7,554 nt of DNA from an archaeon (GTDB taxonomy: Archaea; Nanobdellota; Nanobdellia; Pacearchaeales; GW2011-AR1). Numbering within the stretch: position 1 is the stretch's first letter; each line of letters starts with the position of its first letter. The position numbers and the translations under genes are program-made. Positions 1 through 4,984 of this stretch are shown one piece after another. A model generated the notes under the pieces. It made no database searches and was not told the origin of the DNA. It saw only the letters and a program-made list of their open reading frames with translations. The stretch spans positions 1 through 7,554 of the forward strand of contig DAIEOU010000017.1 of the NCBI GenBank assembly GCA_027348755.1, read 5' to 3'.

Positions 1-697
1 GGTTTGTCTGACCATAAACAGTCTCTGGCCTTAGAGTTGCTGCGACAATAAAGTATTCTCCAAACTTAAACTTAAGAAGGCTAAACTCTTGCGGTGTCTC
101 TCCTTCTCCTTCTGCTCTATCATGATCGCCGACAGGCATATCATCCTTTGTGCACCATACAACTGGCTTCTTTCCTTTTGCAATATATCCAAGTTCTCTG
201 AGTTTGTTGAATTGCCATCTTATGAATGAATCGTATCTTGGATTTAAAGAGGTAGTTATAAAACTCCTTCTCCAATCAACACTTGCTCCTAGTCTAGACA
301 AGTCTTCCTGAGCTGCTGGTACGAAAGTGTCTATCCAGTGTTTTACATCTCCGAATTTACTAACCTCTGAATCAGAAAAGCCCAAAGATTTTATTATTTC
401 TATCTGCTTTTTCTCATTTTCTCTTACTCTCTGTGCTGCAGCCCACACTGGAGTTCCTGTGCAATGCCATCCTTGCGGAAAAAGAACATTGAAACCTTGC
501 ATTCTCTTGTATCTAGCATATACATCAACTCTTGTTACAGAAAAAGCATGACCTAAATGAAGATATCCGTTTATATATGGATATGGAAAATTAACAAATA
601 TCTTTTGCGCCTTTGAAGGATTGGCCTCAAATGCCTTTTCATCTTTCCAACGCTTTTGCCACTTTTTTTCTATCTCCCTAAAGTCATATTCTCCCAT
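1..697 (-). CDS. leuS: Leucyl-tRNA synthetase, N-terminal part (cut by window edge)
   Basis: Class I aminoacyl-tRNA synthetase that charges tRNA-Leu with leucine in the cytoplasm. I translated the strand by hand: 232 codons run from ATG at 697 to the left edge without a stop. The start reads MGEYDFREIEKKWQKRW, typical of the family. The class I HIGH signature is HLGH at residues 47-50, preceded by NFPYPYINGY, followed by a GWHCTG block near residue 85. The last visible residues, ATLRPETVYGQTN, are the conserved threonine-rich start of the CP1 editing domain, which hydrolyses mischarged tRNA. Archaeal LeuRS is usually about 900-970 residues, so roughly three quarters, including KMSKS and the anticodon-binding domain, lies outside. 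A TATA box is centred 25-26 nt before the ATG, although the aIF1A stop is only 38 nt upstream, so it probably has its own leaderless transcript. Confidence 0.97.
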   Translation of the reverse strand, partial: MGEYDFREIEKKWQKRWKDEKAFEANPSKAQKIFVNFPYPYINGYLHLGHAFSVTRVDVYARYKRMQGFNVLFPQGWHCTGTPVWAAAQRVRENEKKQIEIIKSLGFSDSEVSKFGDVKHWIDTFVPAAQEDLSRLGASVDWRRSFITTSLNPRYDSFIRWQFNKLRELGYIAKGKKPVVWCTKDDMPVGDHDRAEGEGETPQEFSLLKFKFGEYFIVAATLRPETVYGQTN

Positions 698-718
698 AAT
701 GAAGGCCAGTTTTTCTGA

Positions 719-726
719 GATATAAA
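719..726 (-). promoter_or_regulatory. TATA box of leuS
   Basis: On the minus strand this reads TTTATATC, centred about 25.5 nt before the leuS ATG. It lies in the 38-nt spacer behind the aIF1A stop. That spacing puts the expected transcription start at or next to the ATG, a leaderless arrangement. Confidence 0.7.
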
Positions 727-735
727 GCTTTTGTG

Positions 736-1092
736 TTAGAAAGAATCGTTGAACTGATTAAGAAGCCCCTTCTTTCTAAGCTGCCCAACAGCATTCTTTG
801 GATAATGAAAGACTATATCTGCTTTCTCATTATCTCCTTCCCATGGTTCTACGAGCACAATATCTTTAGGTCTTATCCAGAATGATCTCTTGAATCTACC
901 TGGGACGCGGCAGTTTCTTGTTTTACCATCGCTGCATTTTACTTCCATCCTGTTACCTCCAAGTCTTTGCATAACAAATCCCATTATTTCCTTATCTCTA
1001 GGCATTCTTACCCTTGTAGGAACAGCTTGTTCTCCATTTTCTTCAATCTGCTGCTCGTCCTTTATTTCCTCAAAATCTCCAAAATCGCTCAT
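736..1092 (-). CDS. eif1A: Translation initiation factor aIF1A
   Basis: Archaeal homologue of eIF1A and bacterial IF1. It binds the A site of the small ribosomal subunit and helps position the initiator tRNA. The product has 118 residues, about the usual family length of 100-115. An acidic, probably disordered N-terminal tail (1-27) precedes the S1-like OB fold (about 28-95). The family pattern is clear: VRMPRDKEIMGFV, a basic RLGGNRMEVKCSDG strand-loop, GRFKRSFWIRPKDIVLVEPWE, then the post-OB segment KADIVFHYPKNAVGQLRKKG. The acidic N-terminus with a short basic C-terminus follows the archaeal and eukaryotic form. The gene is divergent from endA, with only 50 nt between the two ATGs, and is followed by leuS on the same strand. 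Its TATA box is about 26 nt upstream of the ATG, suggesting a leaderless mRNA. Confidence 0.97.
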   Translation of the reverse strand: MSDFGDFEEIKDEQQIEENGEQAVPTRVRMPRDKEIMGFVMQRLGGNRMEVKCSDGKTRNCRVPGRFKRSFWIRPKDIVLVEPWEGDNEKADIVFHYPKNAVGQLRKKGLLNQFNDSF

Positions 1093-1112
1093 ACCTAAGA
1101 CAAAACCGAGCG

Positions 1113-1122
1113 TTTTTTAAAT
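1113..1122. promoter_or_regulatory. Shared palindromic TATA box for aIF1A and endA
   Basis: The sequence TTTTTTAAAT contains the perfect palindrome TTTAAA at 1116-1121. Its centre is about 26.5 nt from the aIF1A ATG (minus strand) and 24.5 nt from the endA ATG (plus strand), so the same hexamer can serve as TATA box in both directions. I see no second good TATA candidate at the right distance in the 50-nt divergent spacer. Confidence 0.65.
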
Positions 1123-1142
1123 CTATGGCTATATTCATATAA

Positions 1143-1643
1143 ATGATAACTGCAATACTTTCTTCTTCTAATATAAAATCAAGTTCTATTGAAGCATTCT
1201 CTTTACAGTCTAAATCAAATATTGGAGAGAAAAGAGATAACGCTATATTTTATACTCCGGTAGAATCTCTTTTCCTTATAAAGCAAGGAAAGCTCTCTCT
1301 TATAATAAAAGGAAAAGAAGTTGGAGAAGAGTCTGCAAGACTAAAATTAAGAAGCATAGACAAAAACATTGATGCAAGACTCGTAGTATACTCTGACCTT
1401 AGGAAAAAAGGGTATGTGCTTAAAGAGGGTCTTAAATTCGGAGGAGACTTCAGAGTTTACAAAAAAGGAACCCAACATTCTATATGGATAGTAATTGTTA
1501 TGACTTCCAAAAACAGAATAGACTGGAGAGATTTTTCTGCAAAAAACAGAGTCGCTCATGCTACTGGAAAAAAAGTGCTCTTTTCTATAATAGATGATGA
1601 AGAGGATATAACTTATTATGAAGTGTCCTGGCTAAAACCATAG
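1143..1643 (+). CDS. endA: tRNA-splicing endonuclease EndA
   Basis: Cuts introns out of archaeal pre-tRNAs (and pre-rRNAs) at bulge-helix-bulge sites. The 166-residue length matches single-domain EndA, which works as a homotetramer; M. jannaschii EndA is about 179 residues. Residues 1-75 form the degenerate N-terminal domain. The catalytic domain begins around VVYSDLRKKGYVLKEG (81-96) and continues with KFGGDFRVY and HSIW. The catalytic triad can be assigned to Tyr106, His112 and Lys143 (in VAHATGKKVLFSIID); the ending YYEVSWLKP is typical. The Tyr-His loop is 6 residues, shorter than the 10 or so I recall for M. jannaschii (Y115, H125, K156). An in-frame TAA directly before the ATG fixes this start among ATG codons. 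It lies about 25 nt behind the shared TATA box. From one subunit alone, a mixed tetramer with another subunit cannot be excluded. Confidence 0.95.
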   Translation: MITAILSSSNIKSSSIEAFSLQSKSNIGEKRDNAIFYTPVESLFLIKQGKLSLIIKGKEVGEESARLKLRSIDKNIDARLVVYSDLRKKGYVLKEGLKFGGDFRVYKKGTQHSIWIVIVMTSKNRIDWRDFSAKNRVAHATGKKVLFSIIDDEEDITYYEVSWLKP

Positions 1644-1645
1644 TC

Positions 1646-1654
1646 TTTATAATA
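1646..1654 (+). promoter_or_regulatory. TATA box of the winged-helix gene
   Basis: TTTATAATA begins 3 nt after the endA stop codon and is centred 25 nt before the ATG at 1675. The whole 31-nt intergenic gap is therefore used as promoter, and the downstream gene is probably transcribed separately and without a leader. Confidence 0.7.
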
Positions 1655-1674
1655 AGCTCTATTCTTTCTGAAAT

Positions 1675-2622
1675 ATGCCAACTGCAGCAGAACAAAAAGA
1701 GAGAATATTATATCTTATACGCTCAAACGGTCCCACACTTCCTGTGAGAGTTGCCTCGGAGACAAAAATCGAACCCTTATTCGCTTCAGCATTTCTCTCT
1801 GAACTATATGGAGAAAGGTTAGTAAGAATAAGTAACCTTAGAGTTGGAGGATCTCCTCTTTATTATTTGGAAGGTCAAGAATCTCAGCTTGAAAATTTTA
1901 CACAACATCTCAACCAAAGAGAAAAGGAAGCCTTCTTGCGTATTAAAGAGAAGAGAGTACTTGATGATGAAAAAGAAAGTCCAGTTATGCGAGTTGCGTT
2001 AAGAGCAATAAAGGATTTTGCGATTCCATTAAAAGACCCCTCACAACCACAGAAGATAATGTGGAGATATCATCAGGTACCTGAGCATGAAGCATTGCAA
2101 ATTATTACTCAGCCAAGAATAGAAAAGAAAGAAGAGAAGCATGTCGAAAAAGAGGCAGTAAAGACAGAAAAAACAGAGCAACAATTTTCTCAGAATACTC
2201 AGCCTGAAACATTGAATGAACAAAAAAAGGACAAACCAAAAAGAGAAAGAATACAGAAAAAACAAGCTGCTCCTCAAGAATTCTCTCTCTCAATACATCA
2301 AGCACAGCAGACTACTCCATTCGCTGATGAAGTCAAAGCATTCATTGAGAGGGAAGGATATGGAATACAATCACTAGTTTCAGCAGACAAAAAAGAGTGT
2401 GTAATAAAAGCATCGTTGCAGGGTCCACACGGAATACAAACATATCTAGTTGTATCAAAAGACAAGAAAAAAATAAAGCAAGAAGAACTGGCAGAATCTC
2501 TTGAGGAAGCACATAAGCAACGCCTTCTCTGCATTGTAATTTCAAGGGGAGAGTTAGACAAAAAATCAGAAGCATTCGTATCAAGTTGGAAAAACTTTCT
2601 TGTCCATAAAACCCTAAAATAA
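1675..2622 (+). CDS. Winged-helix protein with long charged linker and C-terminal nuclease-like domain of unknown function
   Basis: Function not known. Residues about 5-75 form a winged helix-turn-helix: helices ERILYLIRSNG and LPVRVASET, a recognition-helix-like FASAFLSELYGERLV, then the wing ISNLRVGGSPLYYLEGQE. A helical extension follows (76-145), with KEAFLRIKEKRVL and PVMRVALRAIKDFAIPL. Residues about 148-212 are a charged, low-complexity, Lys/Glu/Gln-rich linker, probably disordered. The C-terminal domain (about 215-315) has alternating strands and helices, including ECVIKASLQG, IQTYLVVSKDKKKI and LLCIVISRGELDKK. This order resembles restriction-endonuclease-like folds, but I cannot point to a complete PD-(D/E)XK active site, so it may be a non-catalytic binding domain. 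I recall similar proteins from DPANN genomes; that is memory, not a search. It could be a transcription regulator or a DNA-maintenance protein. The TATA box 25 nt upstream supports the start. Confidence 0.85.
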   Translation: MPTAAEQKERILYLIRSNGPTLPVRVASETKIEPLFASAFLSELYGERLVRISNLRVGGSPLYYLEGQESQLENFTQHLNQREKEAFLRIKEKRVLDDEKESPVMRVALRAIKDFAIPLKDPSQPQKIMWRYHQVPEHEALQIITQPRIEKKEEKHVEKEAVKTEKTEQQFSQNTQPETLNEQKKDKPKRERIQKKQAAPQEFSLSIHQAQQTTPFADEVKAFIEREGYGIQSLVSADKKECVIKASLQGPHGIQTYLVVSKDKKKIKQEELAESLEEAHKQRLLCIVISRGELDKKSEAFVSSWKNFLVHKTLK

Positions 2623-2632
2623 AATAGACAGA

Positions 2633-2641
2633 ATTATAAAG
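2633..2641 (+). promoter_or_regulatory. TATA box of the 98-residue membrane protein gene
   Basis: ATTATAAAG is centred about 27 nt before the ATG at 2664. It starts 10 nt after the preceding stop codon. A GGAG at 2650-2653 lies 10 nt before the ATG, but it would fall upstream of the transcription start predicted from this box. Confidence 0.6.
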
Positions 2642-2663
2642 CATCAAATGGAGATATTTCCTT

Positions 2664-2960
2664 ATGGCGTATAATTCAGATGAATATCAACTAAGAAAAA
2701 ACACTTGTGGATGCAGCAGATGTAGAAGATTTACTGGTATAGAAGATGCATTAAAAGAAACCCCTATAACTGGAGATTCAAGAGATTCAGGACATCTTGG
2801 GCAAAGAGTAGGTGCAAACAAATATACTGACAGAGAGTATTATCCACTTATAGGCGTGCTTATAGCTGCTACAGCCATAGGCATATCAATAATAGGATAC
2901 AGAGACTATCGAGCTGCGCACACACATACTAAGCCAGTAAATACAGAATTAAAAAGATAG
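2664..2960 (+). CDS. Small single-pass membrane protein with N-terminal CxCxxC motif, unknown function
   Basis: Not recognised. The 98-residue product begins with a polar stretch carrying Cys15, Cys17 and Cys20 (TCGCSRCRRF). Three clustered cysteines could hold part of a metal site, but one fewer than a full zinc ribbon. Residues 24-58 are polar and Gly/Asp-rich. Residues about 60-78 (YPLIGVLIAATAIGISIIG) form one clear transmembrane helix, followed by a short basic, His-rich tail (YRDYRAAHTHTK). There is no signal-peptide arrangement, so it is probably a C-terminally anchored protein; topology is uncertain because both flanks carry positive charges. It lies between the winged-helix gene and the eS17 gene on the same strand, with its own TATA-like box. 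Its ribosomal neighbour is not good evidence of shared function, since every gene here seems to have its own promoter. Composition and codon use match the neighbours, which supports a real gene. Confidence 0.75.
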   Translation: MAYNSDEYQLRKNTCGCSRCRRFTGIEDALKETPITGDSRDSGHLGQRVGANKYTDREYYPLIGVLIAATAIGISIIGYRDYRAAHTHTKPVNTELKR

Positions 2961-2970
2961 AAAGCCAAAC

Positions 2971-2980
2971 GTTTAAATAA
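2971..2980 (+). promoter_or_regulatory. TATA box of rps17e
   Basis: GTTTAAATAA is centred about 25.5 nt before the ATG at 3001 and begins 10 nt after the preceding stop codon. It predicts a leaderless eS17 mRNA. An ATG at 2994 is out of frame and would lie upstream of the predicted transcript start. Confidence 0.75.
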
Positions 2981-3000
2981 CCAATTTTCTGAGATGAAGT

Positions 3001-3228
3001 ATGGGAAGAATAAAGTCAACTATGGTGAAGAGAGCTGCAGAACAGCTTATGAACCAGAATAGCGGATTTAGTCATAAGTTTGAAGACAACAAAAAGAAGC
3101 TTCGTGGATTAATGCCAAGCAAGTCTGTAAGGAACAAAATAGCTGGATATATAGGTCGTTTGGTAAAGGCCGAGAAAGCAAAGCAGGCGAAGCAAGATTT
3201 ACTAGTACAGAAGAGCGCATCTAATTAA
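3001..3228 (+). CDS. rps17e: 30S ribosomal protein eS17
   Basis: Small-subunit ribosomal protein shared by Archaea and eukaryotes and absent from Bacteria. The 75-residue product shows the family throughout: the start MGRIKSTMVKRAAEQLM, the middle FSHKFEDNKKKLRGLMPSKS, and the signature VRNKIAGYIGRLVK. Archaeal eS17 is usually about 60-70 residues. The surplus here is a Lys/Ala/Gln-rich C-terminal tail (about residues 56-75), probably helical then disordered. The start is supported by the family N-terminus and by the TATA box about 25 nt upstream. No Shine-Dalgarno motif is needed or clearly present. The gene is followed after 54 nt by a tRNA with its own TATA box. Confidence 0.96.
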   Translation: MGRIKSTMVKRAAEQLMNQNSGFSHKFEDNKKKLRGLMPSKSVRNKIAGYIGRLVKAEKAKQAKQDLLVQKSASN

Positions 3229-3254
3229 TTTTATAATTCAGCTGAGCAACAGCC

Positions 3255-3261
3255 TTAAAAA
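3255..3261 (+). promoter_or_regulatory. TATA box of the CAU tRNA
   Basis: TTAAAAA is centred 25 nt before the first base of the mature tRNA at 3283. If transcription starts at the usual distance, the tRNA is made with little or no 5' leader. Confidence 0.6.
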
Positions 3262-3282
3262 CCTGATTTATTTTTGAACGCT

Positions 3283-3354
3283 GGCTGCGTAGCTCAGTGG
3301 TAGAGCATTGCTCTCATGAGGCAGGGGTCGGGAGTTCAATTCTCCCCGCAGCCA
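3283..3354 (+). tRNA. tRNA with CAU anticodon (elongator Met, or Ile2)
   Basis: A 72-nt cloverleaf with no intron. The acceptor stem GGCTGCG/CGCAGCC is fully paired, with discriminator A at 3354 and no encoded CCA. The D arm is GCTC/GAGC with GG in the loop. The anticodon arm has loop CTCATGA (3313-3319), so the anticodon is CAU at 3315-3317; its stem contains two G-T wobble pairs at its ends. The T arm is GGGAG/CTCCC with loop TTCAATT. The G1-C72 pair and general form argue against the archaeal initiator, which usually begins A1-U72. The choice between elongator Met and the AUA-reading Ile2 tRNA (whose C34 becomes agmatidine) cannot be made safely from sequence alone. Position 37 is G rather than the A expected in tRNAs reading ANN codons. 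Confidence 0.95.
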
Positions 3355-3355
3355 T

Positions 3356-3373
3356 TATTTTTATAGAAAAATA
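3356..3373. terminator. Bidirectional T-rich hairpin terminator between convergent genes
   Basis: TATTTTT (3356-3362) and AAAAATA (3367-3373) form a 7-bp inverted repeat around a 4-nt loop. Read on either strand it gives a run of five T, the archaeal termination signal. It lies 1 nt after the CAU tRNA (plus) and 8 nt after the stop of the MinD gene (minus), where both converging transcripts need to end. Confidence 0.6.
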
Positions 3374-3381
3374 TAATTCAA

Positions 3382-4191
3382 TTACCTTATAGGACTTTCA
3401 TAATACTCACGTATTATTTCCCTGTTAACTTCTTCAGGTTTGAACTTAAGACCGAATATTTCTCTGAACCACCCTATGTCTTGATGTTTCCCTGTAAGTG
3501 CTCTTGCTATTGCATTCATCTGTTTTGAAAAATGAGAATTTTTCTTTAGAACTGTTATAGGCATCCGCATATACAAAGCCTTGACAAGATTTTCATCATC
3601 CCTTATCCTGGCTATTACTGGCAAATCAGTTTCATTTTCCATATCTGCAAGGGTAAGCTCATACCTTGGATCTCTTATCTTATTTATTATTATTCCATGC
3701 ACTGGAGTTCCACGATGCTTTGCAAGCATTGCAGTCTTTATGGAAGAGGAAAGAGTAGGCGTGTCTGGAGTTGAAACCATTATAAGACTATCAGCTGCTA
3801 TGACTGTAGAAAGAAGCTCATCATTGAAAGAAGGAGATGCGTCTATTATTACATAATTGTATTTATCTTGCACTTGTTTTATCCTATCCTTTAGTTTCAG
3901 AGCATTGAATTTGAGACTTCCAAATTCATTCCCAGGTATAACATCTACCCCATATCTGCTGTGTACAGCATTTGATGTTCTTATTTTTCCAGAGAGTACA
4001 TCGTGTATTGTCTTCGCAGGCTTATCAATATTCATGTGCATAGCAACATGTGGAGAAGAATAATTGGCATCAACCAAAAGAACTTTCTGACCGAACCTAT
4101 TTGCTAACTCTGCTGCAAGAGAAGAAGCAACAGTTGTCTTTCCAACCCCGCCTTTTATGGCGACAATACCTATAACCTTCCCCTTTTTCAT
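3382..4191 (-). CDS. minD: MinD/ParA-family ATPase
   Basis: P-loop ATPase of the SIMIBI class (MinD/ParA/Mrp), 269 residues. Members use ATP-driven dimerisation to position proteins on membrane or nucleoid. The deviant Walker A motif KGGVGKTT is at 13-20, with Lys14 as signature lysine. Walker A' is VLLVDAN (Asp41) and Walker B is YVIIDASP (Asp117). IINKIRD (168-174) fits the usual base-recognition region. The start IGIVAIKGGVGKTT and the length fit MinD better than Mrp: I see no CxxC iron-sulfur motif. The C-terminus holds WFREIFGLKFK (241-251), reminiscent of the MinD amphipathic membrane helix, but 18 residues follow it. No MinC, MinE or partner gene is nearby, and archaeal MinD homologues have varied roles, so the cellular job is open. 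A strong TATA box about 25 nt upstream suggests a leaderless mRNA. Confidence 0.95.
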   Translation of the reverse strand: MKKGKVIGIVAIKGGVGKTTVASSLAAELANRFGQKVLLVDANYSSPHVAMHMNIDKPAKTIHDVLSGKIRTSNAVHSRYGVDVIPGNEFGSLKFNALKLKDRIKQVQDKYNYVIIDASPSFNDELLSTVIAADSLIMVSTPDTPTLSSSIKTAMLAKHRGTPVHGIIINKIRDPRYELTLADMENETDLPVIARIRDDENLVKALYMRMPITVLKKNSHFSKQMNAIARALTGKHQDIGWFREIFGLKFKPEEVNREIIREYYESPIR

Positions 4192-4210
4192 TATTATATC
4201 TGGCGTATTA

Positions 4211-4220
4211 TATTTATAAA
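4211..4220 (-). promoter_or_regulatory. TATA box of the MinD gene
   Basis: On the minus strand this reads TTTATAAATA, close to the archaeal consensus, centred about 24.5 nt before the ATG at 4191. It lies in the 34-nt spacer behind the methyltransferase stop codon. Confidence 0.75.
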
Positions 4221-4225
4221 TCCTT

Positions 4226-4801
4226 TCAGATTGAACGTTTATGCTTTAGATATGCAATAAGCTTATCGCTCATGGCAGGCTTTCCTTGAATCAAAGGGTA
4301 TGTATAAGGAAGAATTATTGATTCGCCATCTTTTATCTCAATCTCAGCTTCGTCTTGCATTTTAATCTCTGATAGTTTCTTTCCGTTTACTATTGCATGT
4401 GTAACATACACCGCATTATCTATTGTAAACTGCTTATCTCCTATATTCCTTTTCACTGCTTCAGGCATAAACTTTGTTAGTTCACGCCCAGTGCGTCCAT
4501 TGAATTTTTCATCTCCAAGTATTCCGCCTATTACAAAGTAATCAAAATCATCTACTTCATCTGGACTTAAGGTTTTCTCAGCAACTGGATCAAGAATACA
4601 AACTCTTGAAGTATTAAGTCCTAACTCAGAAACGCTTTTCTTTTCACATTTCCCAAAAGCCTTGAGCTTCTCAGAATCTCTTTTTATGTTTGTAAACAGA
4701 ATGTTCTCTTTTCCCACTATCTGGCTAGATCTTTCATACTCAATCATGCACCATCTCCAAAGCCGTTTCTCAAGATGTTCTATAATATATTTTGGTTTCA
4801 T
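4226..4801 (-). CDS. SFM1-like SPOUT methyltransferase
   Basis: Probable SAM-dependent methyltransferase of the SFM1-like SPOUT family (formerly DUF431). The yeast member Sfm1 methylates an arginine of ribosomal protein uS3; the archaeal substrate is unknown to me. From ATG at 4801 the product has 191 residues. Family hallmarks are IIEHLEKRLWRWCMIEYE (6-23), VGKENILFTNIK (29-40), VCILDPVAEKTLSPDE (67-82), DYFVIGGILGD (87-97) for the SAM-binding trefoil-knot region, RNIGDKQFTIDNAVYVT (118-134), and ILPYTYPLIQGKP (163-175). A longer frame starts at 4840, but those 13 codons lie inside a tRNA gene and carry no family signal. There is no TATA box at the right distance from 4801, because that space is tRNA-Ala. 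Only 7 nt separate the tRNA 3' end from the ATG, so the mRNA is probably co-transcribed with the tRNAs and released by tRNA 3' processing. Confidence 0.86.
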   Translation of the reverse strand: MKPKYIIEHLEKRLWRWCMIEYERSSQIVGKENILFTNIKRDSEKLKAFGKCEKKSVSELGLNTSRVCILDPVAEKTLSPDEVDDFDYFVIGGILGDEKFNGRTGRELTKFMPEAVKRNIGDKQFTIDNAVYVTHAIVNGKKLSEIKMQDEAEIEIKDGESIILPYTYPLIQGKPAMSDKLIAYLKHKRSI

Positions 4802-4808
4802 ATCAACG

Positions 4809-4879
4809 TGGACCCACCGAGAATTGAACTCGGGTTTCATCCTTGCGAAGGATGCGTCGTGCCACTTGACTATGGGCCC
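4809..4879 (-). tRNA. tRNA-Ala (anticodon CGC)
   Basis: A 71-nt cloverleaf. The acceptor stem GGGCCCA/TGGGTCC contains the G3-U70 wobble pair that identifies tRNA-Ala, with discriminator A and no encoded CCA. The anticodon stem CATCC/GGATG encloses loop TTCGCAA, giving CGC, which reads GCG. The T arm is CCGAG/CTCGG with loop TTCAATT. The D arm GTCA/CGAC has three pairs plus an A13-C22 mismatch, with GG in the loop; the variable region is 4 nt. It lies 2 nt after the other tRNA-Ala and 7 nt before the methyltransferase ATG. Confidence 0.95.
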
Positions 4880-4881
4880 TA

Positions 4882-4952
4882 TGGACCTGCCGAGAATCGA
4901 ACTCGAATCTCACGAATGCCATTCGTGCGTATTACCACTATACTACAGGCCC
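4882..4952 (-). tRNA. tRNA-Ala (anticodon GGC)
   Basis: A 71-nt cloverleaf. The acceptor stem GGGCCTG/CAGGTCC carries the G3-U70 alanine identity pair, with discriminator A and no encoded CCA. The anticodon stem CACGA/TCGTG encloses ATGGCAT, giving GGC, which reads GCC and GCU. The D arm GTAT/ATAC is fully paired, with GG in the loop. The T arm is TCGAG/CTCGG (one U-G pair) with loop TTCGATT. The whole anticodon arm is nearly palindromic, so strand was decided from the T and D loops. It is the first gene of the tRNA-tRNA-methyltransferase unit. Confidence 0.95.
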
Positions 4953-4973
4953 TTATAGAAAAGCAATAAAGAA

Positions 4974-4983
4974 GATATTAAAA
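4974..4983 (-). promoter_or_regulatory. TATA box of the tRNA-Ala pair and methyltransferase unit
   Basis: On the minus strand this reads TTTTAATATC, centred about 26.5 nt before the first base of tRNA-Ala(GGC). It lies directly behind the stop codon of the serine-rich orphan (4985-4987). It is the only convincing promoter for the three-gene unit downstream. Confidence 0.6.
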
Positions 4984-4984
4984 T

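Noticed and set aside
327..551. Plus-strand open frame of 74 codons inside leuS
   Set aside because: It is antisense to the conserved HLGH region of leucyl-tRNA synthetase; no domain or TATA box supports it.
2041..2647. Several minus-strand open frames rich in Leu, Phe and Ser, resembling membrane proteins
   Set aside because: They are the antisense of the Lys/Glu-rich linker of the winged-helix gene; AAA and GAA codons read backwards as Phe and Leu, which imitates membrane segments.
2648..2674. Upstream ATG (2648) making a tiny frame overlapping the membrane protein start
   Set aside because: It lies before the transcript start predicted from the TATA box and encodes only 8 residues.
2989..3000. 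CTGA followed by GATGAAG before eS17, resembling C/D box elements
   Set aside because: Order and spacing do not make a C/D guide RNA, and the bases fall between a TATA box and a start codon.
4802..4840. N-terminal extension of the methyltransferase to the ATG at 4840
   Set aside because: The extra 13 codons lie almost wholly inside tRNA-Ala(CGC) and have no family similarity; the family N-terminus begins at the ATG at 4801.
4662..4969. Plus-strand open frames across the tRNA-Ala genes and methyltransferase
   Set aside because: They are antisense to two clear tRNAs and a recognised protein family, with no promoter of their own.
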